Origin: Chrysomallon squamiferum
Lineage: Eukaryota; Mollusca; Gastropoda; Neomphalida; Peltospiridae
Direction: 5' to 3'
Assembly (NCBI GenBank): GCA_012295275.1
Contig: CM022670.1
Coordinates: 1-64,000 of the forward strand
Length of the DNA stretch: 64,000 nucleotides
Below are positions 52,999 through 64,000 of the stretch, piece by piece. Made by a program: the position numbers and the translations under genes. Within the stretch, counting starts at the first letter, position 1; the number at the start of each line of letters is the position of its first letter. The notes under the pieces are model-generated. The model saw only the letters and a program-made list of their open reading frames with translations, was not told the origin of the DNA and searched no databases.

Positions 52999-55900
52999 TC
53001 AGTTCATCATTGTTGGATGGTTTTGAGGTGTTTTTCTTTTAGTGTTTACTTTATTCTCAAAATCAAAGCATTGTTTGGTACCTGCCTGGCAATCCAACAA
53101 CACTATAGCACCCAGCAGTGATATTAGAATGAACAACCCTGAGAATCCAAGCGTAACAGCAGAAGGTCGATAGTCATGGACACTGATCTTTTTACGTACA
53201 GTAGAAGACAGTCTGGCTGTTTTCACTCTCAGTTTGTCCTGCAGCATTCTCATGAGAGTTCTTATATCTTCTTCAGTTCTGTTTGCTGACTGCAGAATCC
53301 TTGTCTTGGAAATGCAAGAGCAGGAACAGTTGTATGATGTAGACTCTGGAGAAGAACTTAAAGTTGCATGTGGTGCAATGGTTGAAGAGAGTGTACCAAC
53401 ACTTGAATCAGCCGTTTGGGGCATATAACTGGACAGAAGTGGTGTTGCCTTGACATATGAAGAGTCTGCCAACAGGTCAAAGGAAGAAAACAAAGTGTCA
53501 GTTGTGATTACACTGTAATCATGAATGTCAGATAGGCTCTGGGAAGTCTGAAGAGTTGAATCGAGGACAGTCTCTGTGATCGCTGGTGACTGACTTATTT
53601 CAGCAGGGATCAGTTCTGATACTGCAGATGAAAGGATGACAGGTGTTTCAGTAGGAACAGCAGTGTCTGGAGTCAGAAATGATACTTCAGTAATGAATTC
53701 ATCAGTTACAGTTGACATCAGTGATGAAGAATTAATTTCTGCAATATAATATACAGACAGAACATATCAAATTTAAATTTTGTTTCATTATTAATTTTAT
53801 TAATTATCCACATTCTTTTCACATGTGTAGGTGTGTAAAATAAATGCACCAAATTGTAATCCCAAATTGTTATTAACTATGTAATATGAACAAAATATTA
53901 AGGCAATGCTTATAAAATATATTTAATGCTCTTAATTTTAGCTGTGGTGTTTCAACATCCTTTACCTATAATGTTACATAATGTGCCTTTGAATCCAGGT
54001 TTACAAATGCATACAAAGCTTTTTTCCAGGTTCAAGCAGGTTGCATCGTTCATACATTGTTGTTCCAAGCAGCTGTCATTAACTAAGAAGTAAAAATAAT
54101 TAATAAAATAAATAAATAATTAATTAAATAAATAATAATAATCCTCAAAGTAATATTGTTTAGTATCAGCACATTTTATTTTGTCATAGTAAATCAAGCA
54201 GTTGTGAATGTAGATTATAACAGCAACAGTTTGGATACAACACTTTTAAATTATTGTACATTTATACTAGCAAAAGAAATGTATTAAAGATTTGCTAATG
54301 AAGTCTTATTGTAATTTAATTAGGAGGCTTTACCATATCACAAATAATAAATAAAATTAGAACATAATTTCTCATCATTCAACAGAAACATACCAGAAGG
54401 TTCCAACTTTCGCCCAGCTGCAATGCGTCCAAAAGATATTGCACTGGAATTAAGACCAAAACCATATATCTGCAATCCAAATTCTGTGTAATTGGGTGAC
54501 CAAATGCTATGAATGCCATAATCCAGTCTGACCTGAAGCACAGTCAGATTCATTTTCTGATGAACTGCTACAACAACAGCATCTTTATGAATCAAAAAAG
54601 TCTGATCAACGACAATGAAATCGACAAAATTAGTAGGAACTACCAATGATACATAGCCCTGAAAGATATTTAGAACGTACAGACCATAGTACATGTGGAA
54701 TCCGTCAATAGGCGGAACTAACAGCATTGTCGAATCACCAACGAAATCAGCGGAAAAACTTTTAGCATACTGCATCAAGAGAACTCCATGATTTGCATTG
54801 ACGACAGCACTCTCGTTTGATGCAATTTCCCATTCGTAGAACTCTCCTTTGTTGAGTCGGAAACCATTTCCGTCAATGAAAACAAAAGTTAGGTCATAAC
54901 CGGCTATCACACGAAAAATGTCGCCAGCAGTGCGACCCATCAGTGGCGCCGTCACAAACTCCGTACCCCATTGGTCGATTGACGGTATTTGTTCCATGAT
55001 GTGATCGCATGTTGTTGCAGTAATTGGTATACTGGCACAAGTAGCACCAGAAAATAGTGACATGGGTTTATCACTAGTCACCTGAGTGCCAGTCACATCA
55101 GTTGCCGCAGCTAGTTGGATCACATCGTGTTTGTTAATCACTGCCTTAACTACAGCTCCATTAGAATACTGCGTCCCGTGAAAAGAAACTGTTTCTGACG
55201 TGTTGGCTAATTTGATAATGATAGTTATGTAAGTTTGGTTATACGAGGCCACGAAGCCCACTAAAGATTTGAACTGAACGTCAGGAGAAATGGTGTAAGA
55301 GACAGCCATGTAACGCCATTTTACACCATCCACGAGTGTTTGCACTGGAAAAACAATGCTGGAATCGTAAGAGGTTGCTTGTGAGTTGATGATGTTGACG
55401 TGAACATTAGACTTGGTTAAAACCCTCAATCCTTTCGGCTGTATCGTGTCAATGGTTGCTTCAACACTAAAGGAAATAAAAACAATGTTAAAGATTCAAA
55501 ATCTCTTACCCTTTTTTTCTCTCTTTAGAAATATATATAATTCTAAAACGGGAATGCATTTTATTATCTAAAAACAAAAGCATATTTTCAGACACGATTT
55601 TTTCCCCTCCCTCACAGTGTATTATTCTGATTACACACTGAAACATTCCCAAATCCAGTATTTTTAATACACCTACTCAAATGCACTTGACAGTTTCACG
55701 GTAAGTATCCCTTTTGATCTAATTAGTCCTTGAATTGGTAGCTTAGAATACGGACCATCCAAAATGACTTCGCTATTAGGCTGTCCAAAAATCATGATAA
55801 AGAGATCTTTGACATAAGCATTGGACGTGAATACCAACTCAAAATCATGTCCATAGGCTATCCAGGAAGAAACACCTGTAAGAGAATCACGAATAATTAA

Positions 55901-57044
55901 ATGATTTAAAGATCCTAAATAAAATATACATTATGAACCTGTTTTTTGTTAGTTTTTGGAAAATTTAAATGAGCATAAAAGAATGTGCTAATAAAACATT
56001 ATTTGTTTGTTTATTTATTTATTTATTTTGTTTTATTTTATTTTATTATTTATTATTATTATTGTTGTTGTTTTAATAGTTTTATTTGTATGTTCAAGAG
56101 TGAGCGTCTTTACACTATGAAACATTTAAGTTAAAATTAAAAATGAAAGCTATATAGAATATAACCGTATTTCATAAAGTTTAAAACAATTATGTTGAAA
56201 TTTTAAAAATATATATTGTATAGTATAATTATAATCATATTTCATATTTTTTTAAAGTTTAAAACAATTGTGTTGAAATTTAAAATATAATTATGATCAT
56301 ATTTCATATTCTTTAAAGTTTAAATATATATGTATTTTAAATTATCTCTGCGGTAAGTAAATCTACAATGGTCCTTTTATTTGTTAATAAAATTTAAAAA
56401 AACATTTCTTTCATTTTCAATTATTCAAAATCAGTTGAAAATTTCCATCAAACGACAATCAGCAGAAATATTAATATGCGAAACATTAACAATTAAACAA
56501 ATCATAATGTTTTATTGTGATATGATTTAAAGCAAAAACTATTTCCAAATGTAAAATTTTAAAAATAAATAAATACAAATATATTTATTGAAGATTTTAA
56601 AAATAATTATACAAAAGTCTAGTACGTTCTTCTTTAATTCATTCGGTTAAAAATTATTTTGTGTTTTTATCACTTTGTGTCTGCATTATAACTTCCATAA
56701 ATAAATACAGTAAATATTTTGGTTTCTTTAAACTTACTAAACTTCGCAAAATAAATAAAAACTAAAAACTAATTTAACTTTACCTTCTACTTGTAACAAA
56801 CCAAACAACACAGTCCACAAGCCAAACTGAAAAATAAACTCTGATTATTTACATAACAAAAATAATAAAAATCTATAATGTTAGCTGTTTCAAATAAAAT
56901 TAATTTGCATGTTCAAAATAATTTTATTTCTATCTACATATTGTTAATTTAAATTTTATTTCTAATTTTAATTTTTACTTTAAATTTAATGCATAGGCTA
57001 CATATAATTCATAATCATTATTATATGAAACTTACCGAGTGCAT
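52999..57044 (-). CDS. Single-pass membrane protein with IgGFc-binding and EGF domains
   Basis: Exons are 57044-57036, 56826-56784, 55875-55677, 55466-54394, 54082-53966 and 53738-52999. All junctions are in phase, total 2181 nt, 726 residues. Residues 1-18 (MHSFGLWTVLFGLLQVEG) are a signal peptide split over two tiny exons. Residues about 90-430 form an IgGFc-binding N-terminal domain, with SDKPMSLFSG (215), CDHIMEQIP (237), WGTEFV (250), GRTAGDIFRVIAG and LVPPIDGF. The exon at 443-480 encodes one EGF-like domain with six cysteines. A Ser/Thr-rich stalk, a CSCSC cluster (about 618-622) and a basic helix lead to a membrane helix at 674-696 and a 30-residue tail. Orientation is type I. The domain is named for mammalian FCGBP; binding of antibody is not implied here. 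Likely a surface adhesion or recognition protein. Confidence 0.92.
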
Positions 57045-59073
57045 GATTAACGGTTTAAGACAAAATTATATTCCCTTATTAAACTCGAATGTCTTCTGAA
57101 CATTTCCACAACTGCAATGTGTCTATTCGTATCTAATGTGTGTTAAATAATAAACAAAATCATTTATTCATTGACCACCATGTCATTAAATGTATCCACT
57201 ATCACAGTAAAAAAGAAAAAAAAAAAAAAAAGTTTGTTCTCTTTTCAGGGGCAGAAAAGGAGTTTTTATGAGGGGTTGAATGCAAGCCGCTATCATGAAA
57301 AGTGTATTTGTATAAAATGTATTTGATGTTAATGAAATAGCATCTTTCTTCGATCTGTTATCACATTATTTATTCTCATTATTGTCTTTCTTTCTTTTTT
57401 CATTTTCTTTTTTTTCACCTTTCTTTACCTTTTTTTTTTTTTTTTTTTTTTTTAATCACTTTCTTCATGGTCGATATCCATTTTACGCTGATTAGGATTG
57501 CTTTTATTTTTTTTTTTTTTTTTTTTTTGATGTTTTATAATATTACCATGTTGCGTTGGTTTCAGTATTTATCAGTGCTGTTAATGAAATACCAGTTGTT
57601 TCCTCTGTTCTTTATCCATGAACGTTTCAAGAACTTATGTTAAAATATGTATTTTTTACGTTTGAAAAAAAACATTAAGTTTGTGTGTGTGTGTGTGTGT
57701 CATGTGTTTGTCTATGAGAGTGATGTTTAAAAAAAAAAAAAATAAAATAAATAAAAAGTTTGATAAATATTAGGACACTGTAACAAAACTTTAAAGCTTT
57801 TGAGCGTTTTTGATGAATAATTAATTACTTTTAAAACCAAAACTGTACAGTTAACAATGGAACTGGTTAACGGGATATCGGATATCGAAACAAACAACCT
57901 CAGTTGCTTGTAGCATTAATCGTTTCTCTTTGAACAACTTTTCTGTTCAAAGGAAATGCTGAACAGAAAACATGAAGAGATTTTGTCGTGTTATTGATTT
58001 TAAATAATAATCAGTGTCCGTAAACATCTTTTCCACGGATGTTTGTATGTGTGAGTAAAACACAATGTCACATAATAAACTATATGCGTGATCACACGCC
58101 ATTTTTTGAATACTGAGATGACAACATGTATATGTTAAAAAAAAATTAGTAGAACATTTTTCACAATTAACTGAAATGTAAAATTAACATTATGCTCTGA
58201 CTGATGTATGTAAGTCTCAAAAGCTTAAGTTTCGAATTCAGTGCAGCATTTGTCCACCAAGTAGACTTTAAAACTGCGTTTGTTTTTCAAAATCAGTGTT
58301 TTTTCCGAGCTCTGTTTGATAACTGCCTTTTGATAGTAAACAAATTTATTTAACAACTAAATCTGGTATTTAAAGACTACGTTTGGCAATTGCATATTAA
58401 CTGGAATATACAAGTTTTGTAACAAACTAAATCTGATATTTTTTAGTGCTCCATTTAAGAATTATTGTGTTAACAATAAACAATTTTATTTAACAACTAA
58501 ACCTGTTATTTTATTGTCTCTTTCACGTATCTACTTTCCGAAACTTCGTTATTAAATAAAAAAGGATCCATAAAAGAATATGTCCATACTAAATCACAAC
58601 TATTTTGTAAATATCACGAAAACAACAACAAAAACAACAACAAAACTACAAATGAACAAATGAATGCATGATTCTGACAAATTTTGTATTCGAATTTTGA
58701 TACAGTTAATTAAAACAAAAGTAATTTATTTTCATTTTTTCAATAATTTAAGAAATTTAGGGTTACAAAATTTAATTCAATTATTTTCAGAAATATGTTC
58801 GATTTCAACGCTAATTATTTAAAACACAATTTTAAATTCATGTAGAACATCAAATAATCAAAATTTTCAGCTGGTCAAGCCATGGTCTCGAAACAGCATT
58901 AAACTGTGAATTTATTTGAACGATGGATGCCGCATTTTCGAATCACACCTGAACCATAGCTTCTTGAAGCTACTGTTTTAAAACATACATAATCATTTTT
59001 ATTTCGGGCACATTTCAAAATGGAACAAAATGTCAGGTTTAGAACTTTCTGAAACCGCAAAAACGTTAATTAT
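57045..59073. other. Intergenic region upstream of the IgGFc-binding gene
   Basis: AT-rich with long T runs near 57428-57453 and 57507-57528 and a (TG)n run near 57681-57700. It should hold the promoter of the gene on its left and the 3' UTR of the gene on its right. No further gene is seen. Confidence 0.55.
58998..59003 (-). terminator. Putative polyadenylation signal of the gene at 59074-63064
   Basis: The minus strand reads AATAAA about 71 bases after the stop codon. Confidence 0.5.
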
Positions 59074-59887
59074 TTAAGGGACAGTTTTATAACGGCACAC
59101 ATTCTCGTCTAGCTGAAGCCATTGTTTCAAATACACCGGCTTGGAAAGGTTCCAGTCACCCGTGGCTTGCGGCTCGTACAGGACAACTTTGTTAGATGGA
59201 TAGTAGCCATATTTCCTCCCTGAGCACCACTTTCCAGAGGATTTGTATCCATGAGAAAAGCCATCTTGATTCGCAGCCAGGATCTGTCGCAGAATCATTC
59301 CTAAATATACAAAGAAAAAGAATTACATTTTTTTTTTTTTTTTTTTTTTTTTAGAAATGTAGTGAAAGAGAGAGGAGGGGAATAAAAAGACAGACAGTCG
59401 GAGAGAAACAGGCAAACGAAAAGTCAGATAAACAGAAATGGATAGAATGACAAAAAGAAAAGTAAATAGACATATTTAGAAGGCAGTCAAAGAGATTAAA
59501 AGACAGAAGATAGATGAATGAACGAGCAGAAATGTACAACATATTTTGATAGCATGAGGCAATATTAGAGACAATTTCACAGAACTAGCAAGAAGACATT
59601 AACAAACATTTGTAATTGCTAAGTTCTGTTGTTATTGTTGTTGTTGTTGCTAATGTTATTATTATTTAACAATCTCACCTCGACGTAGACTGATTTGATT
59701 TTTTTCACACTTTTTGAAGTTGTCTACAGCAATGACAGTGACGTCACACATCAACGAAACGGGAGTGATGTCCCACGTACATAGTCTCGTCACTGCTGTT
59801 TAAAGCCAAAACGTCGTTATTTAAACCTACATACACACACACACACACAAACACACATGTACTATAGATATATATTAACTAGTCTGC

Positions 59888-59944
<57 letters not shown>

Positions 59945-59985
59945 GTCAGTGGAAGTTTTAAGATTTCATTTCTTCACCTTGCTTT

Positions 59986-60019
<34 letters not shown>

Positions 60020-60905
60020 CTGTTGAGTTCTGAATAAACTCAAAACGTTAATATTACTTAAGGCACTGATTAATTTTTTTCACGGATTAATAAGGATTAC
60101 TGATCGATGAAATGTATTTTTGTAAATGTGTTCTGAAATCCACGCCAAACAATTATATGAAAAGACGACAGCCAAGGTTATTGACACGAAATTCGCAATT
60201 ATCTCGCAAGATTATATGTGAACAACATGGTTACCATAAAACATCAATGGTTTTTATTTACGTTTATCTTCCTGTGAACAAAACATTGGTCGTCAATAAG
60301 TAAATGAATACTGCATTAAATAAATACAATAATGTGTAGAAATGTCTATATATTATTGTTGTCAGATGATGGTGGAGGGCTCTTTATGATTGGTCTATCA
60401 AATCACGTGATTTTTGTCTTCCAGCCTAAAGAAATATGACCAGTAGCAATCATATTTTGAAACATGTAATTTTGTCGTTATCAGTCACTTAAAACGACAA
60501 AAATATACGAAATATATATATTCAATGGCGACATTTCTTTTTTACATTAGTAAATTATCCTTCCCTTTAAATACTCTGACCTGGGTGTTTTATTATTACC
60601 TTTGTCGCTTTCTTCACTCACTGTTGTTTCAATTGAAACTGTTGGAGCAGAAACGACTTCCTGTGAATAAAAATTAAAACTTTATTAATTAATTTACTTT
60701 TTTAATCATTACTGTTTTTGTTATTTCTGTTATCATTACACTATTGCATTGTTATTATTGTTGTTATTGTTGTTGTTGTTACCTTTGACAGCACAGATGT
60801 TGTTACGTTTTCCGATATTCTCTGTTTTACAATTTCCTCTGGATTAATACCTTTAATGTCGAGCCACGTGGTACCAAAATGGCTGCCTTTCGTAGCTCTG
60901 TTACT

Positions 60906-60946
<41 letters not shown>

Positions 60947-62242
60947 TGTAATAATAATAATAACTGTAATACCAGTAACAATAACAATGATGATAACAAC
61001 AATAATAATGTATTAAACAAACTACTGTTATTATACCTTGCTTCTTTTTTTAATTTTCTTTATTATTATTATTATTATTATTTTGTTTTATTTATTTATT
61101 TAATTTTCAGTATGGATCCTTTCTGATTAGCAGGTGAGTGTTTTTTTATTTTCATCTTTCGGTGAAAAGACCCCTGTTTCTAACAGATACGTGACGAGGT
61201 AGTCAATGTAATGGAGGAAATTAATTAAACTATAGAAGATTTGATGCCAAAGACGTCAAGTATATAACCAACAGATTTCAGCTATTTGTTTAACTGAGGG
61301 TTTTTTTTGGGGGGGTTTAAATGAAAGTTCCTGATTTCCTGCCGCTAAACAAATATTTGGTTTATAAAAAAGAGCCGAATACTTCTGGACCCAGTCATTA
61401 TCTTCAAATATATATTCTAAGTGGAATGTTCGAATATTTGGTAACCACGGAAACATGAACTAGTTCCTGTAATATACTGTTAGTTCTGACTTTTGTATAG
61501 ATTCGTATCTTTAGAAAATAACTGTTTGAAGATAAATATTAAATAAATAATTATGTATTCGGTGTGAGATATAAACAGAGACTACAAACCAGGTAATTCT
61601 AGGTAGGGCAGTCTCTAGTCTGTCGAGGAAGTCGACTAGGACTGTTTTAAGATGATATAGTTTCCTACACTCGTCTTCTTCATATCGACACATCACATCA
61701 GAGGAACTCTGAAATCACGTCATATAGATTTGTATGTCGTGTGCAAAAGATGTATATGTGGATGTATATATATGTGTGCATGTGTATGTATGTATGTGTG
61801 TATTACTCTATGTATGTATGTGTGTGTGTATATATATATCTGTGTGTGTATGTATGTATGCATGCATGTATGTATGTAAGAACTGTTTGTTTACTTTATA
61901 TCCGGAGATTTTTTAAAGTGTTTAACTATTTGATGAGGGAATAATGTATAAAATAAAATAAAGTAAATAAATACTGAAAGAAAAGAAAAGTGACAGAGTG
62001 CCTGTCCCCTTGTCTGAACTCTATGTTGAAGTTCAAAAGAACGGACTTACCTTGTTTGCATCACTGTCGTTTTTTTCTTCGCCATCTTGAGTTTCCTGTT
62101 TCAAACTGTTCTGATTTTCTCTAAAACAACATTTTTTCTTTATATTTGCTTATTTGCTTATTAAAAGAATATATAATTCTAATAAGAATGAAAATGAATA
62201 AATAAATCAATCAGGGGTTCAGATGTTGAGCTTATTCGAATT

Positions 62243-62303
<61 letters not shown>

Positions 62304-63064
62304 GAATGTGTGTGTGTGCGTGTGTGCGTGTGTGTGTGTGTGTGTGTGTCCGACAAGTATTTCTGGTGTGTAGTTAATTTTAAGTCAAATTACGTTACAC
62401 TATAACATTACTTGATTATAATGTCCAGCATGCCCATCACGGTCTGGTTATGTAACTCTGACCACAGACTTCCGAGGTCGCCTGCCACTGCTCTCAGTTT
62501 CTTTCCCAGACGCCTCATCGTCTTGCTTATGCCGATTTTACGACCGTCTTGAAAAATCATTTCATAATATAACAAATGAAAAGATTAAAGCTCAAATGAA
62601 TAGATTTTTTATATATATGCTAAGTTAAAGCTAACTGCTTATGAAGCCATTTTCTGTAACTTCTATTAATATATATTAAAAAACGTCTGTCACCGTTTCT
62701 GAACAATAATTATATTAAATATAATAGAAAAATAAAATGAAATAGATTACCTCTCAGTAAAATAAATAATCTAATAATTTTATTAATTACTACATCATCA
62801 TCATCATCATCACTGTTGTTGTATTTGTTTGTTTTGTTTATTGATTTTTGTTTTTTGTTTGTTTAATTGTTGTATTTGCTTTTGTTTTATATTATTATTG
62901 CTGGTATTGATTATGTTATTGTTGCTAATGTTGTTGTTAGCTAACGTGTGACTTACTTACTTGTCATAAAAACGCGGGATGCTATGATGTAAGCTTCGGC
63001 TCTTTTGTTTTCCGCATCAACAATCGTCTGACAGGCCTCAGCGAGCATCACAAATTCATTACAC
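59074..63064 (-). CDS. Unrecognised eight-exon gene, 5' end outside the window
   Basis: Exons in order are 63064-62961, 62547-62412, 62120-62051, 61708-61590, 60903-60783, 60660-60600, 59795-59679 and 59300-59074. Every junction is in phase and every intron is GT-AG, giving about 317 residues up to a TGA. The first exon begins mid-codon, so at least one 5' exon is missing. The first part is helical and basic (SKTMRRLGKKLRAVAGDLGS), followed by an acidic linker (KQETQDGEEKNDSDANK), a second helical part (LVDFLDRLETALPRITC), a Thr/Ser-rich linker and a C-terminal part with spaced cysteines (RLCTWD, LMCDV, KKCEK, KWCSGRKYGYYP, NVCRY). NQT and NVT sequons and the cysteines suggest a secreted or surface protein. 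I recognise no family and assign no function. Confidence 0.8.
59891..59941. repeat. (TC)n microsatellite in an intron
   Basis: About 25 TC units between the exons at 60600 and 59795 of the unrecognised gene. Confidence 0.97.
60906..60965. repeat. (AAT)n microsatellite abutting a splice acceptor
   Basis: ATA triplets start only three bases beyond the exon edge at 60903, so the minus-strand acceptor reads TATTATTACAG directly out of the repeat. Confidence 0.9.
62245..62349. repeat. (TC)n followed by (GT)n microsatellite in an intron
   Basis: About 28 TC units, a short GGGAA spacer, then GT units to 62349, all within the intron between the exons at 62412 and 62120. Confidence 0.97.
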
Positions 63065-63334
63065 CTAAATAATAACAATAATAATAATAATAATGGTATG
63101 ATCACGACATGATAATTAAATAAATTTAATTTGTTCTTCATCTATTTAATACTTTAACCTGTCAGATTGATAACCTGTTATCCACAATCCAAAAACACCG
63201 TAATATAATTTTTTATATATTTCTCTGTTTTAAACGCATTCATTTAATTTATTTATTTTTACGCAAGATATTGTTTTAATATGAAAAGGTATTTATCATA
63301 ATACGTATATATTAAATTAATAAGAATACATATA

Positions 63335-64000
63335 TAGTGGTACCTTGACTTACGAGTGCCCCAACTTACGAGTTTTCCGAGATACGATCAGTCGCATGAT
63401 TGAATTTGTGCTTTGAGTTGCGAGCCAAAATCCGAGTTACGAGCGAGTTTCAGATACGCCGCCGTTAGTTGGTGGTACGAACAACACAACATCCGGCCAG
63501 CATCCCGCATCTCACTCGTTTACTTCACGTGGTTTCTCGCCGCGGAAGCATCTCTGCTGTGTTGTGTACGCGTTTTGTGCAGTATTTTGCCAAATTTCGT
63601 TTTTCTGTACATGGATCCTAAGAATATGAGTACAAAGTACAGTGCTGAGAAGAAGAATCGGATGATGATAATTGAATTAAAGAATGAAATCATAGAAAAA
63701 CATGACCGAGGTGTGCATGTAGTCGATTTGGCTAGGTAGTACGAGCGTAGTACCATACAGAAGCAGTAGAAGGCCAGCCAAAGGCGTTAAAATAATGTCT
63801 GATCTCCAAGATAAATACACTTTACAAAACCAATTTATTTCTTTACATTCTCTTTTATTTTATTTTATATTTTTATATATATATAATATTTGTCATTTAT
63901 AAATACATTTTTCTTATATAAAAACACATTACAAAAAAATTGGTGCGGTTTGGGGGGACTGGAACGGATTAATGGTATTTCAATTAATTTCAGTTGGGAA
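63335..64000 (+). mobile_element. Second copy of the deleted Tigger/pogo element, cut by the window end
   Basis: Begins TAGTGGTACCTTGACTTACG after a TA at 63333-63334, matching the end of the element at 10094-10865 with C to T at its first base. It has the same layout: leader, transposase start at 63611, then a jump to the same 3' segment (gatctccaagataaatac, about 63801) and the phrase taatggtatttcaattaat near the right edge. The far end lies outside the window. It sits 270 bp upstream of the first visible exon of the unrecognised gene, probably in its intron. Confidence 0.88.
63611..63739 (+). pseudogene. Tigger/pogo transposase N-terminal fragment, early stop
   Basis: From the ATG at 63611 it reads MDPKNMSTKYSAEKKNRM, IELKNEIIEKHDRGV and then a stop after VVDLAR at residue 42. 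The copy at 10589 reads through this position (NKARKYECS), so the TAG is a later mutation. The catalytic domain is absent. Confidence 0.8.

Noticed and set aside
54338-54393. C-terminal extension of the IgGFc-binding exon (MFLLNDEKLC...)
   Set aside because: A GTATGT donor at 54393 joins in phase to the EGF exon; the extension is intron sequence.

Overview
This window is eukaryotic. It shows split genes with GT-AG introns, one intron of about 29 kb, dense microsatellites, cut-and-paste transposon relics and a vertebrate-type TTAGGG telomeric repeat. The gene set (ZCCHC10, a Mis18 protein, an ankyrin/SOCS-box protein and an IgGFc-binding membrane protein) is animal. The C-terminal module of the IgGFc-binding protein (CSCSC cluster, short helix, RKKIS, RPSA, membrane helix) is, from memory, typical of molluscan membrane proteins, so I favour a mollusc. 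No species is claimed.

Layout. Positions 1-6050 are a head-to-tail satellite of about 16 copies of a 376-bp monomer with three built-in inverted repeats, decaying at its right edge. Positions 6051-6900 are AC-rich low-complexity DNA with one stretch where the strand bias flips. Positions 7076-7232 are an interstitial (CCCTAA)n block. Together these look like subtelomeric or heterochromatic DNA. Positions 7233-12048 are AT-rich intergenic DNA holding a deleted Tigger/pogo element.

Five genes follow. ZCCHC10 (minus) runs from 42637 down to 12049. Mis18 (minus) runs from 46635 to 44346 and has a one-base frame problem in exon 2. An ASB-type ankyrin/SOCS-box gene (plus) lies at 48454-49863. A six-exon single-pass membrane protein with an IgGFc-binding domain and an EGF domain (minus) runs from 57044 to 52999. 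An unrecognised gene with eight in-phase exons (minus) runs from 63064 to 59074 and is cut at its 5' side. A second copy of the same Tigger-derived element begins at 63335 and runs off the right end.

The genes do not form an operon or pathway. Mis18 loads the centromeric histone CENP-A, ASB proteins are ubiquitin-ligase adaptors, and the IgGFc-binding protein is probably a cell-surface recognition molecule. All gene models were built by hand from splice signals and phase continuity. Three genes have every exon junction in phase. Mis18 is in phase only if one base of an A7 run is ignored. Most short open frames elsewhere are chance, or arise from the satellite or microsatellites.
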